Below, piece by piece: positions 1-7,014 of a stretch of 19,024 bases of DNA (position 1 is its first letter; each line of letters begins with the position of its first letter). Made by a program: the position numbers and the translations under genes. Source of the DNA: an uncultured Eubacteriales bacterium. GTDB lineage: Bacteria; Bacillota; Clostridia; Oscillospirales; Acutalibacteraceae. Below the pieces are notes generated by a model. The model ran no database searches, was not told where the DNA came from, and was given only the letters and a program-made list of their open reading frames with translations. Location: contig CAKRVQ010000004.1 in the NCBI GenBank assembly GCA_934408795.1, forward strand, positions 1 through 19,024. The letters run 5' to 3'.

Positions 1-63
1 TGATGAGGCCAAATACAATGTGAAACTGATCGAAAGGAATATAGCCCTTGCCTTTTTGCTCAT
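1..63 (-). CDS. Partial membrane protein, third tandem paralogue (N-terminus only)
   Basis: Only the first 21 codons are inside the window; the gene runs off the left edge. The start is the ATG at 63-61, with GAGGAGAAGG just upstream. The translation begins MSKKARAIFLS and continues as a hydrophobic helix. It matches the first residues of the two complete paralogues immediately upstream, at 614-96 and 1174-647, apart from a few substitutions. It lies 32 nt after the stop of the preceding gene, the same gap as between the first two copies, so it is almost certainly the next cistron of the same operon. The function is unknown, and everything past residue 21 is unseen. Confidence 0.75.
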   Translation of the reverse strand, partial: MSKKARAIFLSISFTLYLASS

Positions 64-95
64 ACCTTCTCCTCACAATCCTTAGTTTTGAATAA

Positions 96-614
96 TTACT
101 CTGCGTCCGAATTTTCGGGTCGGGTCTCGGCGGGCGGTGCATCGCCAATGCTTGCCCCGCCCGCTTCTTTCCGCTTTCTTACAGGTATGCTTCCCAATAT
201 AAACGAAACGATCACGGTGGGCCAACCTAAGAATAAATAGCCATATAAAACAAAATCCGGCAATAGCACTCGTACAGGTATTATTTCTACGGTGGCCCAG
301 GAAAGCAAGAAAAATGCAATTGAGGAAAGCGACAAGACCGATGAAATAATATAGCACACTTTTTTAACTCGTTCCGGTCTGTATTTCAACAGTTTGTATG
401 TGCTCCTGATCCACGAGAGTTGATTAACTAAAATCGGAAGAACGCATAGATGAAAAAACATATCCAAAATGGGGATATCCGCCTTTACAATTTCGGAATT
501 GTTATTTGGGACTTCACGGTAAGCTCTGTTGCTCAGAATCAGATATAACGCTACCGACAACACAAACACCGTGAAACTGACCGAAAGGAAAATAGCCCGT
601 GCTTTTTTGCTCAT
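96..614 (-). CDS. Four-helix membrane protein, tandem paralogue 2
   Basis: This encodes 172 aa starting at MSKKARAIFL. I chose the ATG at 614 over the TTG at 629 because the GGGGAG ribosome binding site lies between them, 5 nt from the ATG. Hydrophobic segments lie at about residues 7-27, 48-66, 85-106 and 117-142. The tail is charged, proline-rich and cytoplasm-like (GAPP/ETRPENSD). I recognise no named family. Compared with the 175-aa upstream paralogue, the first 20 residues, the WIRSTYKLLKY loop and the last ~45 residues are nearly identical. The stretch between helices 1 and 2 and the stretch after helix 3 differ strongly. It is the fourth cistron of the operon starting at 4529. Its position downstream of a BIG2 protein and its tandem duplication would suit an immunity-type role, but that is inference. 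Confidence 0.8.
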   Translation of the reverse strand: MSKKARAIFLSVSFTVFVLSVALYLILSNRAYREVPNNNSEIVKADIPILDMFFHLCVLPILVNQLSWIRSTYKLLKYRPERVKKVCYIISSVLSLSSIAFFLLSWATVEIIPVRVLLPDFVLYGYLFLGWPTVIVSFILGSIPVRKRKEAGGASIGDAPPAETRPENSDAE

Positions 615-646
615 ACCTTCTCCCCACAATCCTTAGTTATGAATAA

Positions 647-1174
647 TTACTCTGTGTCCGAATTCTCGGGTCGGGTCTCGGCGGCGGGATCGGCGGGCGG
701 TGCATCGCCGATGCTTGCCCCGCCCGCTCCTTTCCGCTTTCTTACGGGTATGCTGCCCAGTATAAAAGAAACGATCACAACAGGCCAACCCAACAATAAG
801 AAAGCATACAAGATAAAGTCCAGCCAAGAGCTATCATTGACTGACAAAAAGCATCCGCTTAACACAAGCCAAAAGAATACAACCGAGCAAAATGACAAAA
901 CGGTTGAAATAATGTAAAATACTCTTTTAATTCCTGAGGGTCCGTACTTCAGCAATTTATATGTACTTCTGATCCACGAGAGCTCGTTGATCAAAACCGG
1001 GATATAAAGAAAATAGGTAAACGCTTTAAATAAGCGCAGATCATAAATTCTATATACTGTATCATGTATAGTTTCGTAGTATGCTTTATTTATGAGCATT
1101 ATACCTATTCCTGCCGACAACACAAACACCGTGAAACTGACCGAAAGGAAAATCGCCCTTGCCTTTTTACTCAT
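647..1174 (-). CDS. Four-helix membrane protein, tandem paralogue 1
   Basis: This encodes 175 aa from the ATG at 1174, which has AGAAGGGG about 8 nt upstream. The open frame extends to 1246, but the extra N-terminus is polar and absent from the paralogues. Hydrophobic segments lie at about residues 7-27, 47-65, 84-106 and 116-140. A conserved WIRSTYKLLKY loop follows helix 2, and the tail is Lys/Arg- then Pro/Glu-rich (PVRKRKGAGG). A 40-bp stretch of DNA near the 5' end (about 1114-1153) is identical to the next paralogue, which suggests recent duplication or gene conversion. It lies 90 nt after the BIG2 gene stop on the same strand. No family is recognised. Membrane location is clear from hydropathy; any immunity function is a guess from context. 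Confidence 0.8.
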   Translation of the reverse strand: MSKKARAIFLSVSFTVFVLSAGIGIMLINKAYYETIHDTVYRIYDLRLFKAFTYFLYIPVLINELSWIRSTYKLLKYGPSGIKRVFYIISTVLSFCSVVFFWLVLSGCFLSVNDSSWLDFILYAFLLLGWPVVIVSFILGSIPVRKRKGAGGASIGDAPPADPAAETRPENSDTE

Positions 1175-1264
1175 ACCTTTATCCCCTTCTGATTTTAATC
1201 GAAAATTAATTTGAATTCTCAAACATACAGACCGAGACTTCCGCAATACCGGCGCTCCGTAACC

Positions 1265-3712
1265 TTATATATAATTCACGATCTCGGAACGGTGATCTGC
1301 CAGACTTTTCAAAAAGTTGTATGTATCCGGATATTCGGATCTTATCGTACGCCAGCATTCATCTTCGTTTTCTATTTCACCGTCATATGTAGGATCAAGA
1401 CCCAAATGCAGCAATTCACTGAGCACCATTGCTTTTGCGGTATCATACGGAATATGACGAAGGAATACATCGGCTCTTGTATTGTTATCCGTCGCATCGT
1501 AATAATACTTATTAAACGCCGATACCGAGTTATAACCTTGCAATATCATACGAAAGATATTCTCGGCATCAAGATCCGCCATATAATCATCGTTTCCGAA
1601 AGATGTTGTAGTTGCATCTCCCAAAACCAATACTGCATCTCCGAGCCAACCGCCGAAATACGATACCTCTTCATCGCTATATATTCTATAATTATGGGTG
1701 TATTTTCCCATGCCGATATCGGGAAGGGGTTTATCTTTATCCAGTTTGCAAGCCAATCGTGCGGCAAGAGAATACTGTAAATGGGCAAAGTCGATCATTC
1801 CTTCAACATTTCCGGAGTTATTGTGATTATCGATTATCGCATCGTTTATCACATTGTATTCATCTTGGGTGAAACCCAATGTGTTGATAAAATATGACTG
1901 CCTGTTATCAAGATCCGTCACCGAACCGGCAACTTTGTCCCATTGATTGATTTCAAAAATGTTTGCAACCTTAGACTTATAATCATAGCAAAACTCGGAT
2001 AACAACCTTGCACAGGTCCAGTCCCTTTCCATTTTGGATTCCGATGAAAGGATAATATCCATTTTCTTATATACCCTCAATATCAGTTCCGCAGCTTCAT
2101 AAGAAAAACCGCAATACTCCCTCAAGGCGGTACGATAGTCAAAGTGCTTTACCTCAACCATACATACCGAAGTGAAGCCTCCGTCTGCAGTGGCTGCGGT
2201 GACAACGGCAGAACCGACACCGTTTGCAAAGATCGTTCCGTTACGCACATCCGTAACCGTAACCGCGCTTTCATTATTGCTGCTCCAGGTTACATTTTTA
2301 TTTGCCGCATTACTCGGGAAAATCTCAGCGCTGAGTTTTTTAGACACGCCGACATTCAATTTGAGCATTGAGGGCCGAACTTTTACTCCGGTAACTGCCA
2401 CAGGCGGATCGACGGTAACGCTGCAATAGTCTTTATATCCTCCGTCCGCAGTGGTGGCGGTAACGGTAGCAGAACCGACACCCGTCGCAATGATTATGCC
2501 GCCGCGGGCATCGATGATCTCTACAACATTTTCATTGCTGCTTCTCCATGTAACATTCTTATTAACCGCATTGTACGGAAAGATCTCTGCGTTAAGCGTT
2601 TTACGAACACCGACATTTATTCTGAGTGTTGCCGGACTTACCCTTATTCCGGTTACCGAAAAGGGAAGCTTAACGGTAACGGTGCAATAACCTTTTAATC
2701 CTCCGTCGGCGGTGGTTGCGGTGAGGGTGGCGGAGCCGATGCCTTTTGCAAGGATACCGCCGTTGTATATATCGACGACCTTTACCACGCTGTCATCGCT
2801 GCTGCTCCAGGTCACAAGTTTATTTGTTGCGTTGCACGGAAGAACATTTGCTTTGAGTGTTGCCGATTCGCAGACATGCAGCGTAAGCGATGTCGGGCTG
2901 ACCTCTATTCCGGTCACCGATATCGGCGCTGCGACCGTAACGGTACAACAACCGCGCGCACCGCTTCCGTCGGTTGCGGTCGCATAGACCTTTACGGTTC
3001 CCGATCCCCTTGCAATGATGAATCCGCTATCAGGATTCACGGCAACTATCGACTGATCTTCGCTGCTCCATGTGACACATCTGTCTTTTCCGTCACACGG
3101 GCAGACCTCGGCATGAAGATATGTAAACTCGCCTATTGCAAGGTCCAACCTCGACGGGGAAACGGTCACCGAGGTGACATGAGCGTTATCCTCAACCGTC
3201 ACGGTACACATATCGCAGCACTCGCTGCCGTCTGTAGGTTCGACGGTGATCGTCGCCTTTCCTGCGGAAATGCCGGTCACGACACCGTTGCCGTTTACGG
3301 TTGCGACGCTTGTATTGCTGCTCGACCAGCGGAGCTTTTTATTCGTTGCGTTCCACGGGTTGATCGATGCATTGAGTCCGAAGGTCGCGCCTTTCTTTAT
3401 CTTTATATCGTGGTAATTCAGAGTCAGTATCCACACCGGGATCTCACCGGTGGTCACGGTTACGGTGAAGCAGTCCGACGCTCCGCCGCCGTCTGCCGTC
3501 TCTGCGGTGATGACCGCGTGTCCTGCCGACCTTGCATAAATATATCCCGTCTCCTTATTGACGCTTGCGACGCTCGGGTCGGAGCTCCTCCAATAGACGC
3601 AGTCGCAGGTGGCGTAAGACGGTCTTACCTCCGCCCTTGCTCCGTAATACCACTCGCCGGGTTTAAGGGTTATATTTTCCGGGGATACTGTTACTCTTTC
3701 TACATATATCAT
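1265..3712 (-). CDS. Six BIG2 Ig-like repeats plus unassigned C-terminal domain
   Basis: This is an 815-aa protein. Six bacterial Ig-like (BIG2) repeats of about 87 residues end at about 86, 173, 260, 347, 434 and 521. Each has the V-x-P start, a (T/R)W(S/R)SS-type strand, a G-x-A-x-(I/V)-x-A strand and a closing C-x-V-x-V. Residues ~522-815 form a separate, mostly helical domain with distinctive clusters: DFAH at 641-643, GGWLGD at 687-692, FGNDDYMADLDAENI at 704-718. I cannot assign this domain. It differs from the C39-like ends of the other BIG2 proteins in the window. There is no signal peptide; the first BIG2 strand starts at residue 3. The ATG at 3712 has GGAGAG upstream. The gene lies 43 nt after the GH25-like gene and 90 nt before the membrane-protein array, so it is the second cistron of the operon. 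BIG2 domains usually act at cell surfaces, so a surface or secreted effector is plausible. Confidence 0.9.
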   Translation of the reverse strand: MIYVERVTVSPENITLKPGEWYYGARAEVRPSYATCDCVYWRSSDPSVASVNKETGYIYARSAGHAVITAETADGGGASDCFTVTVTTGEIPVWILTLNYHDIKIKKGATFGLNASINPWNATNKKLRWSSSNTSVATVNGNGVVTGISAGKATITVEPTDGSECCDMCTVTVEDNAHVTSVTVSPSRLDLAIGEFTYLHAEVCPCDGKDRCVTWSSEDQSIVAVNPDSGFIIARGSGTVKVYATATDGSGARGCCTVTVAAPISVTGIEVSPTSLTLHVCESATLKANVLPCNATNKLVTWSSSDDSVVKVVDIYNGGILAKGIGSATLTATTADGGLKGYCTVTVKLPFSVTGIRVSPATLRINVGVRKTLNAEIFPYNAVNKNVTWRSSNENVVEIIDARGGIIIATGVGSATVTATTADGGYKDYCSVTVDPPVAVTGVKVRPSMLKLNVGVSKKLSAEIFPSNAANKNVTWSSNNESAVTVTDVRNGTIFANGVGSAVVTAATADGGFTSVCMVEVKHFDYRTALREYCGFSYEAAELILRVYKKMDIILSSESKMERDWTCARLLSEFCYDYKSKVANIFEINQWDKVAGSVTDLDNRQSYFINTLGFTQDEYNVINDAIIDNHNNSGNVEGMIDFAHLQYSLAARLACKLDKDKPLPDIGMGKYTHNYRIYSDEEVSYFGGWLGDAVLVLGDATTTSFGNDDYMADLDAENIFRMILQGYNSVSAFNKYYYDATDNNTRADVFLRHIPYDTAKAMVLSELLHLGLDPTYDGEIENEDECWRTIRSEYPDTYNFLKSLADHRSEIVNYI

Positions 3713-3755
3713 ATTTTTCTCTCCTTATTATATACTGCTTTGTGGATATTTTCAA

Positions 3756-4529
3756 CTAAAACATTTTATTGATGATAACTTTTTCATATTTTACAAGATT
3801 CAGATCGAATGATGTCGGTCGGTTATCGTTCGATAGGATCGGGTGACAGTCCTTTCCGTACTGCCATACCGATATATCCTTTCGGGTGATACCCGAAGGT
3901 GCGTACGGAACCCAATTATCCGGGTGTATGAAATGTGTGGTGGTAATGCGGTCATACTCTTTAAGAGTCGGACTCGTTGCCCATACCATACAACCTTCGA
4001 AATCATCGGGGTCGGTTTGCATACATCTGCTGAATTCACGATCGAAGGTACTCGAAGCAGCATCGGTATCTCCGATAAAAGCGGCGGTGTAACCGGACTC
4101 GCTCACGCGTTTTACAAAACCGCGCATGAATTCAGATGTGATCTCGTGACCCTCGCACATAAGGAACAACGCGGTTCCTTTCGGCACGGCAAGTTCGGTC
4201 ACCCTTTCGACGGTTCGTGATGCGAACGAGACGCCCTGTTCTTTGGTATCCGCAGTGCCTGACGGATCACAAATGATTGCAACCTTACAGGCTTTTGAGT
4301 GCAGGTATTCGATCTCATCGGCGGTAAGGTGATCACTGCCGAAGATATGCCTGCCCCAAAAATTCGGATAGAGTTTATTTCGTGCGACCCAATCGAACAA
4401 TTCAAGATTGTTTTGCAGTCGGGTTGCGGACGAAACGGAAGTGTCGACTCCGAAAAGAAGCCTTTCGGGCTCACTCTTCAGAATGTTTTGAAGTGACACT
4501 GTGTTCCGCCGCGAGTTTTTACATGCCAT
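3756..4529 (-). CDS. GH25/DUF1906-like (Rv2525c-like) TIM-barrel protein
   Basis: This encodes 257 aa. The ATG at 4529 has AAAGGA about 10 nt upstream. It resembles the glycoside-hydrolase-like DUF1906/GH25 fold. FGVD appears at residues 26-29 (family FGFD-type first strand), WGR at 58-60, LTADEIEYL at 68-76 and hydrophobic strand KVAIICD at 82-88. A second acidic strand follows at LFLMCEGHE (121-129), then FIGDTD at 151-156 and PSGITRKDISVWQYG at 211-225. In active lysozymes of this fold, an acidic pair near the first strand and the mid-barrel strand is catalytic; D29 and E126 are candidates. The 225-aa protein at 7692-7015 is a clear paralogue. There is no signal peptide and no visible cell-wall-binding domain. 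It is the first gene of a five-cistron minus-strand run. A wall-hydrolase role is inferred from fold resemblance only. Confidence 0.72.
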   Translation of the reverse strand: MACKNSRRNTVSLQNILKSEPERLLFGVDTSVSSATRLQNNLELFDWVARNKLYPNFWGRHIFGSDHLTADEIEYLHSKACKVAIICDPSGTADTKEQGVSFASRTVERVTELAVPKGTALFLMCEGHEITSEFMRGFVKRVSESGYTAAFIGDTDAASSTFDREFSRCMQTDPDDFEGCMVWATSPTLKEYDRITTTHFIHPDNWVPYAPSGITRKDISVWQYGKDCHPILSNDNRPTSFDLNLVKYEKVIINKMF

Positions 4530-4560
4530 TTTTAAGGTTCCTTTCTTATTTTGTATTTTT

Positions 4561-4909
4561 GGGGTGCGGCGCCCGTCGGCGCGCGCGGAATGTGCGCGAC
4601 GGTGGGCGCATAAGTGCCGCAGAAAGCTGCGGCGGTGGGGCTAATGTTGCGTAGGATGTGCAGATGATACAGATATGTCGGGTGTGCAGGGTTTCGGGGT
4701 GGGGCGCCCGTCGGCGCGCGCGTAAGTGCGCGGCGGTGGGCGCATAAGTGCCGCAGAAAGTTGCGGCGGTGGGTTAATGTTGCGTAGGATGTACCGATGA
4801 TGCAGATATATCGGGTGTGCAGGGTCTCGGGGGTGCGGCGCCCGTCGGCGCGCGCGAAATGTGCGCGGCGGTGGGCGCATAAGTGCCGCAGAAAGCTGCG
4901 GCGGTGGGC
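4561..4909. repeat. 135-bp GC-rich tandem repeat, about 2.6 copies, hairpin-rich
   Basis: Three direct copies start at 4561, 4696 and 4830 (periods 135 and 134 bp); the third stops matching near 4909. Each copy carries three short inverted repeats. In copy 1 these are GCGCC-CGTC-GGCGC (4569-4582), CGCGC/GCGCG just after it, and GCCGCAG-AAAG-CTGCGGC (4616-4633). In copy 2 the last stem has one change that still allows a G-U pair. Composition is far more GC-rich than the neighbouring genes. Frames are open through it on the minus strand but give only low-complexity Arg/Pro/Ala/Thr peptides. It lies immediately upstream of the GH25-like gene. It may be a dispersed intergenic element of this genome or part of a structured leader. 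Confidence 0.85.
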
Positions 4910-5104
4910 GCCGCTGCGGTTATGATCATCACCTCCTGTTTTCACATTTTTCGGTACGATCCGACTTTGAATCGGCGATGCGGCATTGCATTGAATAATT
5001 TCAAAGGAAAGTGCAATTTGTTCTACCTCATCGGTCCGGGTAATCGGTCGGCACGCATATAGGCGTCGGCAAAAAACGGTGTGACGGGGCGTTGCCGCGC
5101 TCGG
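4910..5104. other. Intergenic DNA with no confident gene
   Basis: No convincing coding sequence is seen here. On the minus strand, AGGAGG at about 4937-4932 sits 2 nt from an ATG at 4929, heading a 51-codon frame through the tandem repeat. The spacing is too short and the peptide is repeat-derived, so I do not call a gene. A promoter for the minus-strand operon starting at 4529 is expected somewhere here or within 5105-5200, but I could not pick one with good -35 and -10 matches. Confidence 0.5.
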
Positions 5105-5152
5105 CATTTTTGCGAAAAATGTCACCGTTTGTCGAATGTTGTCAAACGGTGA
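5105..5152. promoter_or_regulatory. Two adjacent perfect inverted repeats
   Basis: CATTTTT-GCG-AAAAATG (5105-5121) abuts TCACCGTTTG-N11-CAAACGGTGA (5122-5152), whose 10-bp arms are perfect. No T-run follows on either strand, so an intrinsic terminator is unlikely. A TTGACA lies at 5145-5140 on the minus strand inside the second repeat, but no good -10 accompanies it. A protein-binding site between the divergent units starting at 4529 (minus) and 5437 (plus) is the simplest reading. Confidence 0.5.
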
Positions 5153-5164
5153 AATATCAAAAAA

Positions 5165-5311
5165 TTACAGTTTCGTAACAACAATTACAAGTCTGTAATT
5201 CTTTGAACTTATTTGATTACAAGCCTGTAACAATCAATATCAAACATCAACAAACCTAAAAGCGAACATTTGTACCAATCTACAAAATCAAAAAATGTTA
5301 CAGTTTTGTAA
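5165..5311. promoter_or_regulatory. Four TTACA-N4-TGTAA operator-like sites
   Basis: Four copies of a 14-bp dyad occur: TTACA-GTTT-CGTAA at 5165-5178 (one arm mismatch), TTACA-AGTC-TGTAA at 5185-5198 (arms extend to AATTACA/TGTAATT), TTACA-AGCC-TGTAA at 5217-5230 and TTACA-GTTT-TGTAA at 5298-5311. Start-to-start spacings are 20, 32 and 81 bp. The last site directly abuts the predicted -35 at 5312. The dyad recalls TACA/TGTA half-sites of BlaI/MecI-type winged-helix repressors, but those have a shorter spacer and no such regulator gene is in the window. The regulator is unknown. Confidence 0.65.
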
Positions 5312-5340
5312 TTGCATTCGGCGGGGCGACGGGATATTAT
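5312..5340 (+). promoter_or_regulatory. Sigma-A-like promoter upstream of small lipoprotein 1
   Basis: TTGCAT (5312-5317), a 17-bp spacer and TATTAT (5335-5340). An overlapping TATAAT at 5338-5343 would give a 20-bp spacer. It is on the plus strand about 95 bp before the ATG at 5437. Operator-like site 4 ends at 5311, touching the -35, so regulation of this promoter through the dyad array is likely. Confidence 0.5.
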
Positions 5341-5436
5341 AATCGTGGCAAGCGACCCTGCGCTTGTCACCCCCCGAACATTGCGAAGCGTGCTCCCCGC
5401 GCGCTTCGCAAAATCCAATCACAAAGGATGGTCGGT

Positions 5437-5604
5437 ATGTTTTTTTCGAATCGTTCCGAATTGAGACGCACGGCATTAATCACTCTTATACTTGCCGTTT
5501 TTCTTGCCTTTGCGGGATGCTCGCACAAAAAGTTGCCTGCCTCTTCCGAATCTCAGATTGAGGGAAGCGCCGTTTCGGCAGTCACGGTTTCTGCCGATGC
5601 ATAA
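5437..5604 (+). CDS. Very small lipoprotein 1 (55 aa)
   Basis: This is a 55-aa frame with ATG at 5437 and AAAGGATGG about 5 nt upstream. An in-frame ATG at 5428 lies within that ribosome binding site and is less likely. The N-terminus is basic (RSELRR), followed by a hydrophobic stretch at residues 12-27 and a lipobox ending AFAGC with Cys28 as the predicted lipid-modified residue. The mature part is only 28 residues, Ser/Ala/Val-rich, ending VTVSADA. No family is recognised. It lies downstream of the operator array and is followed 128 nt later by a similar 50-aa lipoprotein. Both face the minus-strand hydrolase pair ending at 5984, in the position occupied by 400-residue lipoproteins in the later cassettes. 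Confidence 0.75.
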   Translation: MFFSNRSELRRTALITLILAVFLAFAGCSHKKLPASSESQIEGSAVSAVTVSADA

Positions 5605-5732
5605 CTCCCCTCTTCATTTTGACTGCTAAGACATAACCGTTATTTCTTCTCTGTCATTACGGAAGCGATCCTTGATATATAATCCGTCGGACACGGCAGC
5701 CTGATATAAAACATTAAAAGGTGTGTGTATAT

Positions 5733-5885
5733 ATGAAAAAGTACCGTCTGATTCCTTTCACCGTCAGCATAATGATGTGCATAGTAACACTTGTTTGCTG
5801 CATTCTGAGCGGATGCTCGGGTGACGGTACGCCAGACGCTCCTTCGGTCGCCGAAACGGCAGTGTCAGCTGCAGCGGATAGTTAA
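5733..5885 (+). CDS. Very small lipoprotein 2 (50 aa)
   Basis: This is a 50-aa frame starting MKKYRLIPF at 5733, with AAAAGGTG about 9 nt upstream. The hydrophobic stretch spans residues 6-25 and a standard lipobox, ILSGC, places the lipid-modified residue at Cys28. The mature region is 23 residues, ending ETAVSAAADS, similar in length and composition to the tail of the previous gene. A GGACGGC/GCCGTCC hairpin begins right after the stop. The function is unknown. It could be a lipopeptide anchored in the membrane, or a relic of a larger lipoprotein that lost its body; no continuing homologous frame is visible downstream. Confidence 0.75.
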   Translation: MKKYRLIPFTVSIMMCIVTLVCCILSGCSGDGTPDAPSVAETAVSAAADS

Positions 5886-5913
5886 GGACGGCATCACAAA
5901 AGCAACGCCGTCC
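5886..5913. terminator. Hairpin between convergent genes, no T-run
   Basis: GGACGGC (5886-5892) and GCCGTCC (5907-5913) form a perfect 7-bp stem with a 14-nt loop, starting one base after the stop of small lipoprotein 2. There is no poly-T tract on either strand, so termination would be weak. It is placed to serve both convergent transcripts. Confidence 0.4.
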
Positions 5914-5983
5914 CGCATGATCGCTTATTTATCCGTCGGTCTTATCTGCCGCATATCATTTTTCGTCCGTGTACGGAATGCGG

Positions 5984-7003
5984 TTACTTTTTGGGCATAT
6001 ATTCCAGTCTGTACACCTCGGTAATATCCGACTCGCCGTTTTTGAGCAGCTTATCGAGCGTTGTAACAACTCCCTCGGCGGGATTCATTACAATAATATC
6101 GGAAAGCGGCTTTCCGTTTGACAGCCCTTCCTTCGCGGTCTTTCCGAAAACAAGGGCATAATCGCGCGGCGTGCTGCCGTACTTAACGATGCATCCCTTA
6201 CCGTCCGACACCGATCTTTTGACCTCGTCGGCACCGTAACATATCCCGTCGCAAGCAACTCTTCCGCCCTCACTTCCCACGGAATATCCGACATTGAAGC
6301 TCTGAAGAAGCGAGAGATTTCCGTCGGTGGCTGAGCCCATTGTGTGCTTCATGACATAATATATGTCGATCGGGACATTACACGCCTTTCCTGCCTTGTA
6401 CATCATATATGAAACCAGGCAGGCAAGCGCCGCTCCGTGACTCTGAACGGTGATATTCGCAGGAACGAACTTATTTCTGTGAGTGTCGGACACATAATAA
6501 TTTGAGCGGAACACAACCCTTGTATCGGGAGAGATGACATTCTCCGGATAACAGACCAGATCGTCATTCAGGTTTATCACATAGTTCCAAAATTCTATAA
6601 AGTCAGATACCGGCATTACGCGGTCGTTCGCATAATTGCGGTAGGAGAAGAACGAGGGATCCTCCACCCTCTCTCCGAAACCCTCTGCCGTTCCGACCAG
6701 GGAATCGGATACGGTTGCGACCGCGGCCTGCGGCATGATTATACATATATCGTTTATTGATACTCCCACTGCGGGAATACCTATTTCGGCAGACTCCTGC
6801 GCCTGCGTCGGGGTACAGCGCGACCACCCCATAAAGTTGCGCTCTGTCAACACCCTGCGGATCTTTCCGCAATCTCCCGTCGGCAGAGTGATACCGACGC
6901 TTGCAAAAACACGCCTTGCAAACTCAGCTCGATCCGCCTTTTCGGATCTCTGAATCAGAGCAAGGGTCTTAATTATGTTATTCTTGTACTGTATGATATT
7001 CAT
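5984..7003 (-). CDS. C39-like papain-fold protein with substituted catalytic residues
   Basis: This encodes 339 aa. The ATG at 7003 is preceded by AGGAGG at 7 nt, and that ribosome binding site overlaps the stop of the upstream GH25-like gene, so translation is probably coupled. Residues ~25-92 (ARRVFASVGITLP ... IPAVGVSINDICIIMP) weakly recall NlpC/CHAP-type amidase folds. Residues ~186-320 parallel the C39-like domains of the BIG2 proteins here. GAALACLVSYMM (190-201) aligns with their GCRVCSTAM, DYALVFGK (281-288) with DHGVIVYGK, and VMNPAEG (305-311) with IIDPSG. At the three catalytic positions this protein has Ala191, Tyr282 and Asn307 in place of Cys, His and Asp. It is therefore probably an inactive paralogue or a binding protein. 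It has no BIG2 domains and no signal peptide. Confidence 0.65.
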   Translation of the reverse strand: MNIIQYKNNIIKTLALIQRSEKADRAEFARRVFASVGITLPTGDCGKIRRVLTERNFMGWSRCTPTQAQESAEIGIPAVGVSINDICIIMPQAAVATVSDSLVGTAEGFGERVEDPSFFSYRNYANDRVMPVSDFIEFWNYVINLNDDLVCYPENVISPDTRVVFRSNYYVSDTHRNKFVPANITVQSHGAALACLVSYMMYKAGKACNVPIDIYYVMKHTMGSATDGNLSLLQSFNVGYSVGSEGGRVACDGICYGADEVKRSVSDGKGCIVKYGSTPRDYALVFGKTAKEGLSNGKPLSDIIVMNPAEGVVTTLDKLLKNGESDITEVYRLEYMPKK

Positions 7004-7014
7004 GATCGTTCCTC

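Noticed and set aside
2876..3772. 298-codon plus-strand open frame
   Set aside because: Antisense shadow of the BIG2 repeats, with no start signal and no plausible product.
4561..4909. CRISPR-like array
   Set aside because: The whole 135-bp unit repeats; there are no short repeats separated by unique spacers and no cas genes.
4774..4929. 51-codon minus-strand frame with AGGAGG just upstream
   Set aside because: Spacing of only 2 nt to the ATG, product encoded by repeat DNA, and stop inside the second repeat copy.
4532..5125. 197-codon minus-strand open frame through the tandem repeat
   Set aside because: The peptide is low-complexity and follows the 135-bp repeat unit; no fold-like pattern or convincing start.
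5165..5311. BlaI/MecI operator assignment
   Set aside because: Half-sites are similar, but the 4-bp spacer is wider than I recall for that family and no blaI/blaR-like gene is present; left as unassigned operator-like sites.
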